From positions 1-64,000 of the forward strand of contig WEDG01007142.1 of NCBI GenBank assembly GCA_017591395.1: a stretch of 64,000 nucleotides of DNA, read 5' to 3'. The stretch comes from Schistocephalus solidus (lineage: Eukaryota > Platyhelminthes > Cestoda > Diphyllobothriidea > Diphyllobothriidae). The position numbers and the translations under genes were made by a program. Each line of letters opens with the position of its first letter. Position 1 is the stretch's first letter. Shown here piece by piece: positions 1-12,494 of this stretch. The notes below the pieces were generated by a model, which had not been told where the DNA came from, did no database searches, and saw only the letters and a program-made list of their open reading frames with translations.

Positions 1-301
1 GCCACACACTATCATCATATTCCCCGATCGCAACCAACAAACAACGAGCCCGTGGCTCAATGGTGAAACATTTGACTCAAATAGCAAGGTCGCGGGTTCG
101 AATCCCAGGTTTTCCGCGCAGAGATTGTGTATGACTGGCTGATCGGCTAATAAGCCAGAATTGGCCATTCCGGTCTCCCTTGTCGTTGTCGGTTCCACAT
201 TATTAACATATGCTACACGTCACTATGCGACTGCCTGTGAGTACTCTAGTCTGAGTTCCAGGGCACAACGGACATAAATGTTCCTTAAGCAGATCGGTGA
301 G
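1..301 (+). mobile_element. tRNA-derived SINE, tandem copy 1
   Basis: A tRNA-like head at about 46-118 carries an RNA polymerase III A box (TGGCTCAATGG) and a B box (GGTTCGAATCC). A roughly 180-bp body unrelated to tRNA follows and ends near AGCAGATCGGTGAG. The same unit recurs 299 bp downstream and, inverted, at 30.6-30.9 kb, so this is a dispersed SINE family and not a tRNA gene. The D-arm is altered and the head reads directly into the body, so it should not yield a functional tRNA. The window begins close to the unit's left boundary, so this copy may be slightly clipped. Confidence 0.75.
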
Positions 302-606
302 GCCACACTATCATCATATTCCCGATCGCAACCGACAAAGCAACGAGCCCGTGGCTCAATGGTAGAAGCGTTCGACTCAAATGTCCAGGTCGTGGGTTCG
401 ATTCCCAGGTGTTCCACACTTCGTTTGGGTATGACTGACTGATGACGGCTAATAAGCCAGAAATGGCCATTCCGGTCTCCCTTGTCTTTGTCGGTTCCAC
501 ATTATTAACATATGCTACACGTCGCTATGCGACTGCCTGTGAGTACTCTAGTCTGAGTTCCAGGGCACAACGGAACATAAATGTTCCTTAAGCAGATCGG
601 TGAGTC
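302..606 (+). mobile_element. tRNA-derived SINE, tandem copy 2
   Basis: This is a near-identical head-to-tail second copy of the preceding unit. Its tRNA-like head is at 345-417, with A box TGGCTCAATGG and B box GGTTCGATTCC. The body matches copy 1 nearly base for base from the ATAAGCCAGAA segment to the CAGATCGGTGAG end. A short (TA)n run follows at about 618-630. Tight head-to-tail repetition suggests a dimeric SINE or a local tandem duplication. Short reading frames across it have no coding meaning. Confidence 0.75.
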
Positions 607-643
607 AACCACTATCATATATATATATATGGTGGCATTTCGA

Positions 644-2095
644 CCGTCGATTTTGATGAGGTCCACCGTATGCTCCACACCAGGTGGTGTTCGGACGGTG
701 ACTTGCGCGTGAATTAGTTTTAAATGATAGTAGCCTTGCTCTTCAGCTACCGCACTCTCTCCTCCTCCCCCACCTGATCACAGTGTCAAGACGGAGTCAA
801 GAAGACCGGAGATGGGAGAGGGCGCAGGTGGCTGGCGCGGCCGGAGCCGCCCCTTGGCGTGCCACCAAACCTGGCTCGGATCCCACGGAGTGGGAGTGCC
901 ATAAAGGCCACATTAAGAAGGAGCCATTGCAACCTGACTCTCAGTCCGCCAGTCAGCCACTCCACACAAAACACACACTGGGCTGACCACTCGGTCCGAG
1001 TTATCCCGTCAATTGGCAAACTTCCAAGCCACGGCTTTTAGTGCACCGGGATAGTTTCAAGCGCGTCAGATTATTTATAGCAAGGAAAATACGCTGAGCT
1101 CTCGACCTCACTCTCTCCCCCACCTCCACAATCAGACCACTGTCCGAGCAGGTCAGTTGTCTGATGCGAAAGCGGTTTCAGCTGCTGGTGACCTCGTCTA
1201 CGTGTACTACGTTCACGACCTGGCCCCCCGAACACAAGCAGCAGGATTTCACACAACAGGGGGTTAAACGGCTTACATCTCACGTGTGAGATAGACAGAG
1301 GTCACGTTAAGAAGGAGCCATCGCAGCCCTGACTCTCAGACCACCAGTCAGCCACTCCAATACAACACATTGGACTTACTGTGAGGTCTGAGTGTAATTG
1401 TCAGTTGACAACCTTCCAATCGCGGCGGTTAACGTTACCGCACACTCTTCTCCTCCCCAACTGAGCCCGGTCTCACGACAAACGCAAGAAGACCGGAGAT
1501 GAGAGAGGTCGCAGGTGGCTGGCGTGGCCGGAGCCGCCCCTTGGCGTGCCACCAAACCTGGCTCGAATCCCACGGAGTGGAGTGCCAAAGACCACATTAA
1601 AGAAGGAGCCATTGCAGCCTGACTCTTAGTCCGCCAGTCAGCCACTCCACACAAAACACACATTGGGCTGACCACGCGGTCCGAGTTATCCCGTCAGTTA
1701 AGCAACCTTCCAGCCACGGCTTTAGCGCACCGTGATAGTTTTAAGCGCGTCAGTTTGTTTATAGATGAGGTAGAGCTGTCGACCTCACTTCTTCCCCAAA
1801 CCCCCACCATCACGACACCGTCCGAGCCTGTCAGCTGCCTGATGTGGGAGTGCACATTGGCTGACTGATCGGCGTACCCGTCTTCGCGCGCCACAGCACG
1901 ACCTGGCCCCCATAACGCACACACCAGGATTCAAAAACTCAGGGATATGGAGCAGCCATCGCGTCTGACTCCCAGTCCACTAGTAGTCACTCGACACAAT
2001 ACAGCACATACACTGAGCCGACGGCGTGGTCTGGTGGAAGCGTCAGATTGGCAGACTTCCAGCCACGGTTTCTAGGAAACCGTGATATACTCTGG
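644..2095 (-). repeat. LINE 3' UTR with internal tandem repeats (copy C)
   Basis: Two diverged units of about 690 bp lie in tandem: the segment AAGAAGACCGGAGATG occurs at 798 and again at about 1,487. Inside each unit, a block beginning AAGAAGGAGCCAT and continuing through a CAGTCAGCCACTCCA motif occurs twice (near 915, 1,310, 1,590 and, decayed, 1,950). Similar sequence follows the zinc-finger tail of copy B at 12.5-12.78 kb in the same relative position, which identifies it as the element's 3' UTR. It has no coding capacity. Confidence 0.6.
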
Positions 2096-2164
2096 TAAAA
2101 TGGTGATTGTGAGGGTGTTGTCGATGTATTGGTGAAGGTAGTGCACTGATGTAGCTTTAGCCTC

Positions 2165-3050
2165 CGGTGGTTTACCGGAGGTTGTCGTGGAGGCGCATGT
2201 GTCCTAATAGGCCCATGCGGTGTGTAAATGCGCGAGAGCAGTGAGGGCAGCGAAGGCGTGCGCGTCGACTGTATGTCGGAGCCCCCAGGCACTTGTTCAC
2301 CAGCCTCCGTGCGATGGATTCGCAGGTGAACGACCAGGCCGATGCGTGAGTTGAAGTTGCGGGCGCAGTGTGGGCATGAGAAATCGATAGAGGCTGGGGA
2401 TGTTATTCATGGTAGTGGGGGTGGCAGGGGCGCTAAGAATGGCAGGAGCGGAGGTGTACAAGGTGCATCGGTGTTGTCGGCATTGCGGTGAATTCCGCTT
2501 TCATGGATGCGCATGTGACCGAATAGGCCCATGCGATGAGTGAATGCACGAGGACAGTGAGGGCAGTGGAGGCGACGATCTCTGCTGAGTGGTGGTGCTC
2601 CAGGCACTGGCTCACTGGTCTCTGTACGATGTACTTCGCAAGTGACCGACCAGGCCGATGCGTGAGGTGAATGTGCGGTCGCATTGAGTACAGCTTAGAG
2701 AGATTCCCCATCGCTGATGGTGCTAGTGGTGGTAGTGAAGGCGGTGGTGGGGGTAGCAGGCGATGAGTAGATGGTTGGCCCTCTGATGGTGGGAGTACGT
2801 GGAATTGCTGCCAGAGTGAGGGTGGAGTCTGAAGGAGGGCTGGCAGAATTGGACGTAGAAATTGGAATTGTCGGATTGTTGGTGCATTGCGTCCGAAGAT
2901 GTCCAACCAGGCCGATTCGCGCGTTGAAGATGCGTTGACAGCGCGGGCATGTTGGCAGGGCCTGGGCATTGGCGGTGTTGGTCCGGGGCGCTGGTGACTT
3001 TCGTGCCGCTCTTTTGGCAAGACTTAGACAGCTGTTTAACGGTCATTTCA
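2165..3050 (-). pseudogene. LINE C-terminal C2H2 zinc-finger tail (copy C)
   Basis: The minus-strand reading encodes a finger of pattern C-x2-C-x12-H-x3-H at about 2,580-2,520 (CPHCPRAFTHRMGLFGHMRIH). A related single-finger module CPRCQRIFNARIGLVGHL lies near 2,945-2,890, and a third, frame-disrupted one near 2,250-2,180. Ser/Thr/Pro-rich spacers separate them. The same module order follows the reverse transcriptase in copies A and B, so this is the tail of a retrotransposon polyprotein and not a host transcription factor. Frame changes and stops (for example near 2,700) show it is dead. Nucleic-acid binding during integration or RNP assembly is a guess. Confidence 0.65.
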
Positions 3051-3060
3051 AATCACCAGT

Positions 3061-6000
3061 ATGCCATAGGCCTTATGAAAGTGATGATGATATGGGGAGT
3101 GCGGTTGTGCAATTAGGTTTTACTTCGTCACAAATGGTAGGGAAGTGATAGGGTGGTACGATCAACGCTTTTTATAAGTCGGGTTGGGCATAGCGAGTTC
3201 CCGGGAAGTGCAGATAGTGTGTTATCGTGATGAAGCTGTGTTTGAAGTGGAAGTGTTTCTAATGGCTGCAGTCATGGGACTTGGTAGTGCGCATCTAGGT
3301 GGGCATGAAAAATAATATTAGCTCCAATGGGGTTAAAATGTTATCATTTGCTCCAGCCTTCACATCTTAGGTAACTTTAATATAACTTACTGAATATCCA
3401 GTGACTTTGAGTAAGCCGCAGAAAGGATTAGACTGGCTCTTAAGCAGATATCTGATGCTAAAATACTAAAAAGCATGGCAAAAGAGGGGTCCAACGGAGC
3501 TCTGTGAGTGTCTGGATGGTCACTTACATGGATTACGATACTTTCGGCACCGAACAATAAGTATGCTAAAGGGAGACTTAAAGGCTGCTGCAAGATCAAC
3601 GTGATTAGAAAAAAAAATTATTTTTTATATCTCCTTATTTTCTACAAAAATACAAATGTATGCTGATCGTAACCACAGTGCATGTCATCTGCCAAAAAGT
3701 GATTCGCCAAGGGCTAACTGTCGAAAGCGGTGGCGTAATTAGTGGGATGCTTAACTAGGAATAATGGAGGTTTTTGGTAATTTCGTCAGATCAGAGACAG
3801 GGGTGAGATTGAAGAACACAGCCCTCCCCTCAGATAAAGAGATTGAGGTCAGAACTGATTGATGTTGTCTACCACTACTACCCCCCATAAGACCTTGAAT
3901 GATTGATTTGAAGAAATTAACCTCATGAAAAAATTTTTGGTCACTTTTAATAGTCTAATTGTAGTATCCTGACTCCGAACCCTGAAGAACTGTTGCTAGA
4001 AACTAGATTCACTCGGTGACAGGACCAGAAGCTCTGCCCGCTGAGATGGGAAATAGTTAAGGCTTCACACGACCACGTTTAATGATCTAGTGACTTTAAT
4101 TTCAAAACGTTTACCAAAGTTCGGGTGCTTATTGCAGCCCAACACACGAGCCAACCTTCAACCATTCTAACTAACTGGTCAAATGTGCTATGTTATCGGA
4201 TCGACGGGTTTGAACACGGTTTGCAATGCAATGGCAGTAAGTTCAACACCGGGAAATTTATCCCAAAAGCAAGTCAGTGCACTCCGCATCATATAAAATC
4301 CGACGCGCTTAAGCCTGGTACGACGAACCATGTGTTCGGGCTTGGGAAGCTGCCACCTGACGGAATAACTTGGTCCTTCTTAGGGCTGAGAGTGAGGCTG
4401 TCGTAGAGCCAATATGGCAGTCTCAACTACGTGCAATTCGAACAACTTATCCAGAAGCCTAATAAATGTATTGGGAACGAGGTCATGTGAGGCACGCGTA
4501 GATGGGTTGTTTAGCTTTGTCAACCACTGTGTCCAACCCCACCTCCGGTGATGTGGATTCTTTCTTGTAATCAACGGAAAGCTGGAAAGTAATATAAGAG
4601 TTCGTTAGATGCTGGGCAAGTCTGCTTCTCTGGAAAACTATTCACGTGTAAATCACCAGTACTGTGCCCAGTCCATGAAGCAGGTGGCGAACGTCACCGC
4701 TGGCAACGGTCGAATTTTCCGTGCAACCAGTGCCACCATTTGCACTCTAGCACAATGTCACCTATAGGACTCTCAGCTCCTTTCATTTGCGGGCTCTTCA
4801 AGATCTGAGGCATATTTTCAGACAATATGATCTTCGCCAGAGCAACGTTCGTACTATGAGCCTGTCCATTGTCATTTTTGTCGCGAGCTGCGATGAGGTA
4901 CTTTACCATTCACTTACACAGGCAAGATCCTACTACTAGTATGAAAGCCATAGAAAGTACACAACCATTTTTCAGAATCAGAGACCAAATAATAGTGGAA
5001 GATATCGAGCTAAACTCGAAATTTGATACGGTTTTTGAGAAATATATATATATATATATAGATTTGCCTATCCAAGCAGTCCCCTGTCACATACAGAGCC
5101 CGAAATTTCCGTTTGGGCGATTGGGTGCTAGACTTTTTTCTAAGGTAGTAAAAAGACACCTTAAAAGTGTATCTCTCACCCTACAGCTCGGTTTCATCAA
5201 GCAAAATTTAGAGTTGGCCTCATATATGGCCTCTAGAAACTGTATAAATACATTTCAATGCGTAGTATTTCTGCCAGTAGCCAGTAGCTGGGCCCTACCT
5301 CTCACCAAGGAGCAGAACACCTTAGTACAAATTTAATAACACTCAAGTCTTTATTTATCCTTCTTTGGTGATGCAGTCCTTGTATTTGTATGTAGTGTGA
5401 TTCCTAAACACATACAGCCAATCGAATATAACCACCCCCAGACAACGTTCTCCATATGGTTAACGGTTGAAGAAAGTAAACAGGCCCTTCATACAAGGAC
5501 ATCCTTAGTTGCACAGCCCACGAGGAAGTAAACAACGACAACGTCTAAGGCATAAATTTTAATGGCCATCTTGATCCTCCATGCCTCATTGAGGCTTCTT
5601 GGAAGCCTTCTGAAATTTTGAAGATTATTCGCTGCGGTGGTATGGACGATTTATCATGATCAATGCACTGGAGCGTACAGGCACACTACGGGAATCCAGA
5701 AGTAGAGAGGGACACCAACCTTGCATGAGTAAGTTCAAGAGAGAGACAATCCTCCAGCCATCAACCGTAGATGGCTTCGATCTCTACAGAACTGCACAAT
5801 GGTATGGAAAAAAACCAACTCGGTATTTTGTGTGTGTGCCTCCCTATATACTAAAAAGAAGCCAAAGTCACAGCACGCTTTGCGGACCGTGAGCACAAAA
5901 TGGATACTTGGCGAGAAAACTCCCGTTTACCCTTTTACTCCCCACCGCGCAACAGGTGATCGATGCGCGGGAAACAAGAAGGGACCTGATCAATGCGTTT

Positions 6001-8229
6001 GTCGACATACCGACACTCCCTCCCACAAAGCTAACCCTAAGTAATCCAAATTAAGAACATCGAGGGACAACGATTGACTACTCAGCATCGAAGGTCGGCG
6101 TAAAGGAAGGTGAGAATGGATTTATCCGGTGATTGGCAGCTGATTCTATTTGTGCATTATTTTTTTGTTCATATCCTACGCTGACCGCGAGGAACTGTTC
6201 AGGAGCTAATACGATTAACTGCATATTATCGGGCCTCAAATTGCCTCTAGGCTCAACCGAATGTCTACTTGGAATGCATATCTTTGCGGCTATTCGGTTG
6301 TTATAACATGTATGAAGCGAAAGAAAGTAAGATTAAATTGAAAATTTTAAACTTGAGATAGCGTGAGCCGTGTGATGATGTTTAACAGTGTTTAGTTAAA
6401 CAAACTTTAAAACAGGAAGCTCACAAAAGCCTGACACATCCACCTTTTGTTTGTATGAGGTCCTCGTTTCCATAGTCCGTTACAAAGCAGATTGTTTAAA
6501 GTAATTCTGTTCAGTTTCATCGATGAGATAGAAAAGTAAATAGCAAAGCGGAGAAAAAAAGGTTATTATTTTTTGCCACTGGAGCTTCCTATCAGTATCT
6601 CCAACCCTTCTTCTGACAACCATTCGATGGTTGCTTATGCCCCCAGACTGGATGGTTGCAAATTAGTGTCCGTAGTAGCCAACATTAGATACCGTCACCT
6701 TGGGTGCGGACAGTGTTTGATAACTGAAACAGATTCTTGTAAGCAAAAATTCAAGGACATAACAGAAGATAAATTCACTTGAATTAATAAAAGATTAGAG
6801 TAAGGAAAATTCTTACTTCGCGCTACCATGAAAAGTCTGCACAGCCAAAAGCTGGGGCAATAGGCAAAACACACGTACCACCGGTTGTCACGTAGGAGCG
6901 TGCCAACCGTTTTTATTCAGCAAATACCGACTACTGACATAGACAAAGACGACTACAATGGCCATTTCTGACTTAATAGCTGTGATCAGCCCAACCTCAT
7001 AGTGTGCATCGTCCGAGACTAACCATTGTAATTTTTGTCCAAAGTTGATCTCACGGAACATATGAATACATGTGTTCAAAACGAAATGTGTTTTCTGATT
7101 ATGCCCTCAAAACGCCTTCTTTTCAGGGTACAGGCATGGGCCATGTTCGTGAGGGAATGCAAGACATAAAATTTAAATTAAGACCCCGTTAAGGGTGAGG
7201 TTAAAAGACGTGGGAGTAAAACGAAGGAGATATAGTGAGATGGAAGCATAACCCTAGCAGAGCCATTCATCGGACCGAGCAGTGCTCCACCGGATAAGTA
7301 GACGTAACGTAAGCGAACGTAGGTACAATTGCCACTCCAGTCATATGTGGTGACTGCTGAATAGTGCTTAATGGTAGGCCTGCTACATTCTAGTGTCTTC
7401 GTTCCAGGCTGCTTCCGCTGTCCCGCAACTATTTTTTTCAGCGTATATGGAGGAGATTTAGCTTTTCCCAAAAAACGCCGATGCCATATATACAACTCTA
7501 GTAGTTCCATGCATTCTGATGGTCAACTTTGTGCTATAATCTGATGAATGACAACAAACAATTTCAAAGTAGCCTTAAATAATTGCTCACTTTTTCATGC
7601 AAAAAAAGTCAACGGGAAGGCAGGCCATTATTAAAGCAAGACATACTTTTAAGTGTGTTTCAATGATGGCTGACGTGCTGTAATTCTGCGAAGGGAAAAT
7701 TTCCAGCCATGGTAAATGATACAGGCATGCATTTTGTTTTTTTTCGACAATACTGGAGGATATTTCCATTTGGCAACCCTGTTTTGGGAAACTTGTCTAC
7801 TTGGTTTTTTTATGAAAATAACAATGATTTTTTCTTTTAAAACAGTAAAAAACTATCAAAAATTTCTGAACCTTAAAATTTAAGCCGCTTAAAACCGTTC
7901 CATAACATTAAGCCAACAGTACAATATGCCATACTATGTCATAAATACAAGTTAAACATTCAATTTTCTTACATTTCTCGAAGACGAAGAAACCTGATTG
8001 CAGACTCAAATGTCGTCTAAACAATGTGTTATGTCAGTATGCTAATATATCAGAAAAAGGACACAATTGAAGCCGAATGCTAACCATTTTCAGGCAATTG
8101 ACACCCATTTTTATACCGATCTGATTGCATTTGAATAGCAAGACAGTGACCGTTTAGAATCTCTGAAGTAAAATTATTTTACAAAGTCAAAGCACTAGTT
8201 TATTTTCCATAATCAGGCAGTGGTGCTAT
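3061..8229. other. Unassigned AT-rich DNA
   Basis: I see no recognisable exon, RNA gene or repeat family here. The longest open stretch is 155 codons at 4,869-5,336 (+), has no family resemblance and contains a (TA)n run near 5,043-5,060. Homopolymer A/T runs occur near 3,608-3,626. The region is best treated as intergenic or intronic. Confidence 0.5.
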
Positions 8230-8330
8230 AATTTTGGATTGTACACCCGAGATTCAAACCTCGAGTCCGTTGGTCATCGAATCACGCTCTCACTACCAAG
8301 TGCCCTCGATCTACGTTTCCATAATGCGAA
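8230..8330 (-). mobile_element. tRNA-related SINE-like fragment
   Basis: On the minus strand the segment reads like a degenerate tRNA: CACTTGGTAGTGAGAGCG resembles an A-box/D-arm region, and GACTCGAGGTTTGAATCTCG contains a B-box-like GGTTTGAATCT. A related segment lies at 9,086-9,175 on the same strand, sharing the GAATCTCGAGTC core and CTCGATCTA. Two copies plus pol III-like boxes support a SINE head. The boundaries and the parental tRNA are not resolved. Confidence 0.4.
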
Positions 8331-8418
8331 TCTTTAGTAGAATGATGAGGACGGTGCTCCTGATCCTCACAGAGGATGACGCACAACCGTTTCGTGGCGT
8401 GCCTTCGAAAATGCTAAG

Positions 8419-8765
8419 TGTAGGGATACCTTCTATGGCCATCTAAACAGGAGAGGAGAATATGAGCCACCCCTTGCACCTAAACTAGGCAGTCTTGCGA
8501 TAAATTTCAGGAAGGGTAAATGTTTCCGTATCTTAACGCTAACACTTACCCTAACATACAGCTAAACTATCACTTTAATCTGAACCCTAGCCCTACATTA
8601 AACCTAAACCCTACAGTCACCACAATAATAACCTTAACCCTTAGCCTAATCATGACTCGAACCCCAGCCCTGACCTCAATCTCAAACGAAAACCTGACTC
8701 AAAAATTAACCTTTTCCCTCACCTTATTCCTAAACATCATTTCCTGAAAATTTTGCGTAAAGCCA
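8419..8765 (+). mobile_element. Foldback/MITE-like element with CCCTAA-like core
   Basis: The left flank from 8,419 (TTCTATGGCCATCTAAACAGG) matches the terminal arm of the element at 21,777-22,085 (TTGTATGGCCGCCAAAACAGG in matched orientation). The inner segment CTTGCGATAAATTTCAGGAAG at about 8,494-8,514 matches that element's subterminal segment and reappears inverted at about 8,742-8,762. Between them, 8,535-8,740 is a degenerate run of CCCTAA/ACCCTA-like words. This fits a non-autonomous inverted-repeat element. The right outer arm is poorly preserved, so the right end is uncertain. Confidence 0.5.
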
Positions 8766-9085
8766 CATGTATCGTAGATTATTCCTTTATCACATGTCAA
8801 GAACTATTTATGATAAATGTGTTGTTTGAGTATAAGGGTGTCGATGCGTATTAACTAGGTAAGATGTTTTATTGTTGAAGAGGTTTGTGTGTAAAAGATT
8901 TCGATGGCTTTAGCGTATGCATGGATTGCATTATTCGCCAATAGTGCAGGTGTGTTCGCCATCCTTCATCCGAAGGCTAATGTTCAGACAACACGCATGC
9001 AGCCGCTGCATGGCAAACAGCAATCGATAATTTTAAAGTCTCTACAGACAAAGGCTTTTTTCCGTTATCAGCAAATGACGCTGTA

Positions 9086-9175
9086 ATTTCAGGATATACG
9101 CTCAAGATTCGAATCTCGAGTCAGATGCTCATAGGACAACACTCGAAACACCAAGTCCGCTCGATCTAAGTCGAT
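9086..9175 (-). mobile_element. tRNA-related SINE-like fragment, second copy
   Basis: A B-box-like AGATTCGAATCT lies at 9,105-9,116 (minus strand), with an A-box-like GATCGAGCGG on the same strand near 9,155-9,168. It shares its core with the 8.23-8.33 kb segment. It is too diverged to fold as a tRNA. Confidence 0.35.
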
Positions 9176-9284
9176 ATGACGCGAACCATTAGTAGAGGGA
9201 AGAAAGCGTCACTGGAGTATCAACCGGCATAGGATTAAACGTCCAGGTTTGCAGCCCAAAATTGCGGATTCACTGGTTGAGGTC

Positions 9285-9385
9285 GACAAATGAGCCAGAA
9301 ATCGCTATTTGAATAGCTTTGGCTTTGTCCATAAAGACTCCCCATGTCCCGATAGCTAGTCGCTACGCCACCATCTTCGAAGTTT
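9285..9385 (+). mobile_element. Diverged SINE body fragment
   Basis: The stretch with TGAGCCAGAAATCGCTATT, then TTTGTC, then TAGTCGCTACGCCACC follows the same order as the body of the SINE at 1-606 (ATAAGCCAGAAATGGCCATT ... CTTTGTCGG ... CGTCGCTATGCGACTGCC). It is an old, headless copy. Identity is only moderate and the ends are approximate. Confidence 0.4.
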
Positions 9386-12300
9386 GCAGACCGTCAACTC
9401 AAAACCACAGCGAGGATACTCATTTAAACTCTGCAATCCGGATATATTAATGCACGCCACCCTTGTGTGATCAAAAACTCTCGAAGTAGGTTTGCATTTC
9501 TGACAATAAACATATGAGCAAGGCAAAAGAAGTTGGCTCGTGCGGCAGTCGACAGAGAAACTCAAACAAAATTACAAAACAGCCCATAAAACAAGAATTG
9601 TAAGGGAACATTTATTTACTTCATCGGAAGTTAAGCAATGTTAACACGGAAATTGAAATACGAGATTTTTACTTGGTGAAGATGATGGATGAGCTTGTTC
9701 TGCGAGTAAACTATGCCAACAAGCAGACTCATGTTTTGGCCTCCACCATCTGCACTGGTGCTCATTTTTGGTGTTTTCTTCACTCAAGCAAAAATACTGC
9801 TTTGGGATTCAGATTCAAAGTCCGCAAAAGCCTTGCTGAAAAAGCGGCTCATTGCAAACGAGATCGGTATTGACATTGATAGATTATTGTTTGATCATCA
9901 TCAAGAGTGTTTTAATATTTCACGGATGGGCTAATGGCCTGCCCATGCACTTTTTTCAGACGGACCATGCAGTAAACATTTGAAGAGCCTTCGGTATTCC
10001 TTACGTTGTTGTGCTTCCATATGAAGAAATTATTTAGCAGTGAACACATTGTGTTTTCCCTAGGTTGCAAGTTTGATCCGTTTGTACTTTGTAGACTGAA
10101 ATCCAAAGTCGTAAATGTCTGAGAATACTTACTGAAAATCATCACACATCACGTGATAAAATTTGAAACCAACCCGCTCGGCACCAAAGAGTACAAAATG
10201 ATTCGTTGCTGGACGTCTACTGCGAGAACGTTTACCTACAAAACTCGTAAAAATGTTGCCCCATAGATCAGACACCTGTGAGTCGAAACAATTGTCTCGT
10301 ATCAGCTATCAGAAATCTTAGAACTTACGGGTTTTACCTGAAAGTCATTAGCGCTATTCATGACCTCCTTCTTTTTCAAAATTTGTCCATTGAAGAGGCT
10401 TGACCCCAGGACCTCGCATAGAAATATGAGGTGCAATCTTCACACGCAGACTACCAGTCACGGCGCGCACCATGAATCCCCGTTTTGAATTTGTATTAAG
10501 GAGGTGCCACTACAGCAAACGCAGCTACAATCTTTCTAGTACAGTCCTTTCAAATAAACATTTTTCTTGATTAAAAATATCCACTACGATCGTTGCTCCA
10601 AATCCAAGAAAAAATAGAAGTGGATTTCATTTTTTCTCCGTCATTGCCAAATCAGAAAACAGAAAAAGTAGGCTTAGTTTGCTAACTTCTGCAGTTTACT
10701 TAATTTTACGATGCCCAAAGCTTGATAGCTTGATATTTTCCAGTAAGTACATGATCCGAAAGTTGATTTTCAACCTCTCGAGGCAAACTATAATATCAAT
10801 GGAAGTTGCTCCATATTACACTGTCAGACTCGTTGCTTGTTAGCCGACTTCCTGGACGATAACGTGCCCTAGTTTCCCCTGTAGATGACGTTCTCTGTGG
10901 TTACTAACGAAGGGAGGTACAGTAATAAGGGTCATTTAAGTACGATAAGTCAATATTTTCCGCTACACTTTGTCAACAATGGCTGCATGCACTTTCAGAC
11001 AAAAATGTAACCCTAGTGAACCACGCTCAGTAAGTGAAAGTCAAGTGAGTATGATACTTTCTGAAATCAAATACGTCATTATTTACCATATTGACAGCAC
11101 AGGTACTAGGTAACGGCTCAGACATGCGTGGTTCACCAATCTTTTGCCGCTGCAGTTCGCAGCTTTTTGGGCTTCGACTCATCAGTGGGTCAATAATCGA
11201 TCTGACACTCGATTGACTTACCACAAAGAAAGTTAATTAATGACGCATCCCTGTGCATAGTCATAGACCCAACTTGCCTCTGCATGCTGTTTATGCGATG
11301 TGAGATATTATCCTGTTTTATCTTGCTCAAAATATTCACTAGAGCGAGTCTGAGTTTGGATAAAGCTTGTGGTTCCGTGGTTATTCGTAGTTTATCCAAA
11401 ACTGGCGCTAAAGCAGTTAGTTCATGAAACCTAGTTAACCATGAGATGCCTCTGATGATAGGACTACCTTTAAAATTTTGGTCAGTGCATTGTCCTCTTG
11501 GACAATCTACTACGGTAAGCTTGATAATATTAGGAGTAAATGCAACTGCGAAACTTTCAGATAGTGCAACCCATTAGCCTACGCTTAGTCGAAAACCAGA
11601 CTGCAGTTTGCTACGCTTCAGGAAAGCTATTTTAATGGGACGAGAAAGTTTGTTACCATAAATAGTGAAGGTAACCCTTCCTTCGCTGAATAATTCGCCC
11701 TTCAATCGTCATATCCTGGTTCTTCCACCAGTCTTCCTTTGTCACTACAGGGATGCATCGGGTAAACTCACTTTGCCCCATTCAGGAGAACGCAACGTAC
11801 ACCGCACAGCCAAATTCAAGCAGTCTGGCCGGTGGTTCCCACTTAAACAATATATCCTTTACGGTATGTCTTTACAAGCAATTCATTAAGAACCTTATGC
11901 AAAACAAATTACAGTGCAAAATAGCCATAACAACGACCGTGTCTCGTTGGAAACTGGTGATCTATTCCAGTTGTTTTCGCCGGACGATCACGACAGGAAT
12001 CCAAACTAACGTTCCAACCATGGTAAAACCGTCGTACCGAGTGCATCCAAACAATATGGTTATTCAATGACTTAATTTACTTGCCCTCCACATCCCGATT
12101 TCCCTGCCATAATTTTCTTTCTTTGCGGGAATGCATATAAACCTCGGAGAAAAAAAGCTATGTTGCTTAGTTAAAAAAACTGTAGTCTCTTAGCCGGAGC
12201 AGGTTTTTTTCAGTAGGTCCAGTCAATAATCGGGTCTACCCACTGATCACCCGAGGCACTGCTAGGGTATACTTGGCAACCAGACAGGCACATTTGGGGT

Positions 12301-12494
12301 TCCATTGTGTCCATGTAAGGTTCCTCTGCACAAAAGCATTTGGAGGTTTTTCGTGGAAAAGAAAACTTTCACTGGTATAGCCTATAGCGCAACAGTTGTT
12401 AGCGAATCCATCCACCCCAAATAAAGTTTCTTTGTTCAGCAGGAGGCGCATTTGACTGAATCGGACCTGCAGGCTAGACAGTTAAATACGCTAG
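9386..12494. other. Unassigned AT-rich DNA
   Basis: No convincing coding exon, tRNA or known repeat is visible. Open frames are all about 105 codons or shorter, overlap on both strands and show no family motifs. Confidence 0.5.

Larger units (their letters stand above)
620..3060 (-). mobile_element. 5'-truncated LINE, copy C
   Basis: This is a truncated non-LTR retrotransposon of the family seen nearly full length at 14.7-19.0 kb. Reading on the minus strand, it starts around 3,050 just after the reverse transcriptase, runs through the zinc-finger tail (about 3,050-2,170) and ends in a long repetitive 3' UTR (about 2,090-644). The endonuclease and reverse transcriptase are absent, as expected for 5' truncation during target-primed insertion. 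The shared 3' end lies in the segment 644-680 (ACCGTCGATTTTGATGAGG on the plus strand), also present at 26.8, 40.1 and 50.7 kb. Confidence 0.7.

Noticed and set aside
46..118. Functional tRNA gene
   Set aside because: Pol III boxes are present, but the unit continues into a repeated SINE body and recurs at two other places with changed arms.
2407..3020. Host C2H2 zinc-finger gene
   Set aside because: The same modules follow the reverse transcriptase in copies A and B and are succeeded by the LINE 3' UTR, so they are retrotransposon sequence.
4869..5336. 155-residue gene
   Set aside because: No homology or splice or promoter context; the frame crosses a (TA)n run that encodes alternating Tyr-Ile.
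8535..8740. True telomere or chromosome end
   Set aside because: The CCCTAA words are degenerate, only about 200 bp long and enclosed by inverted segments of a repeat family.
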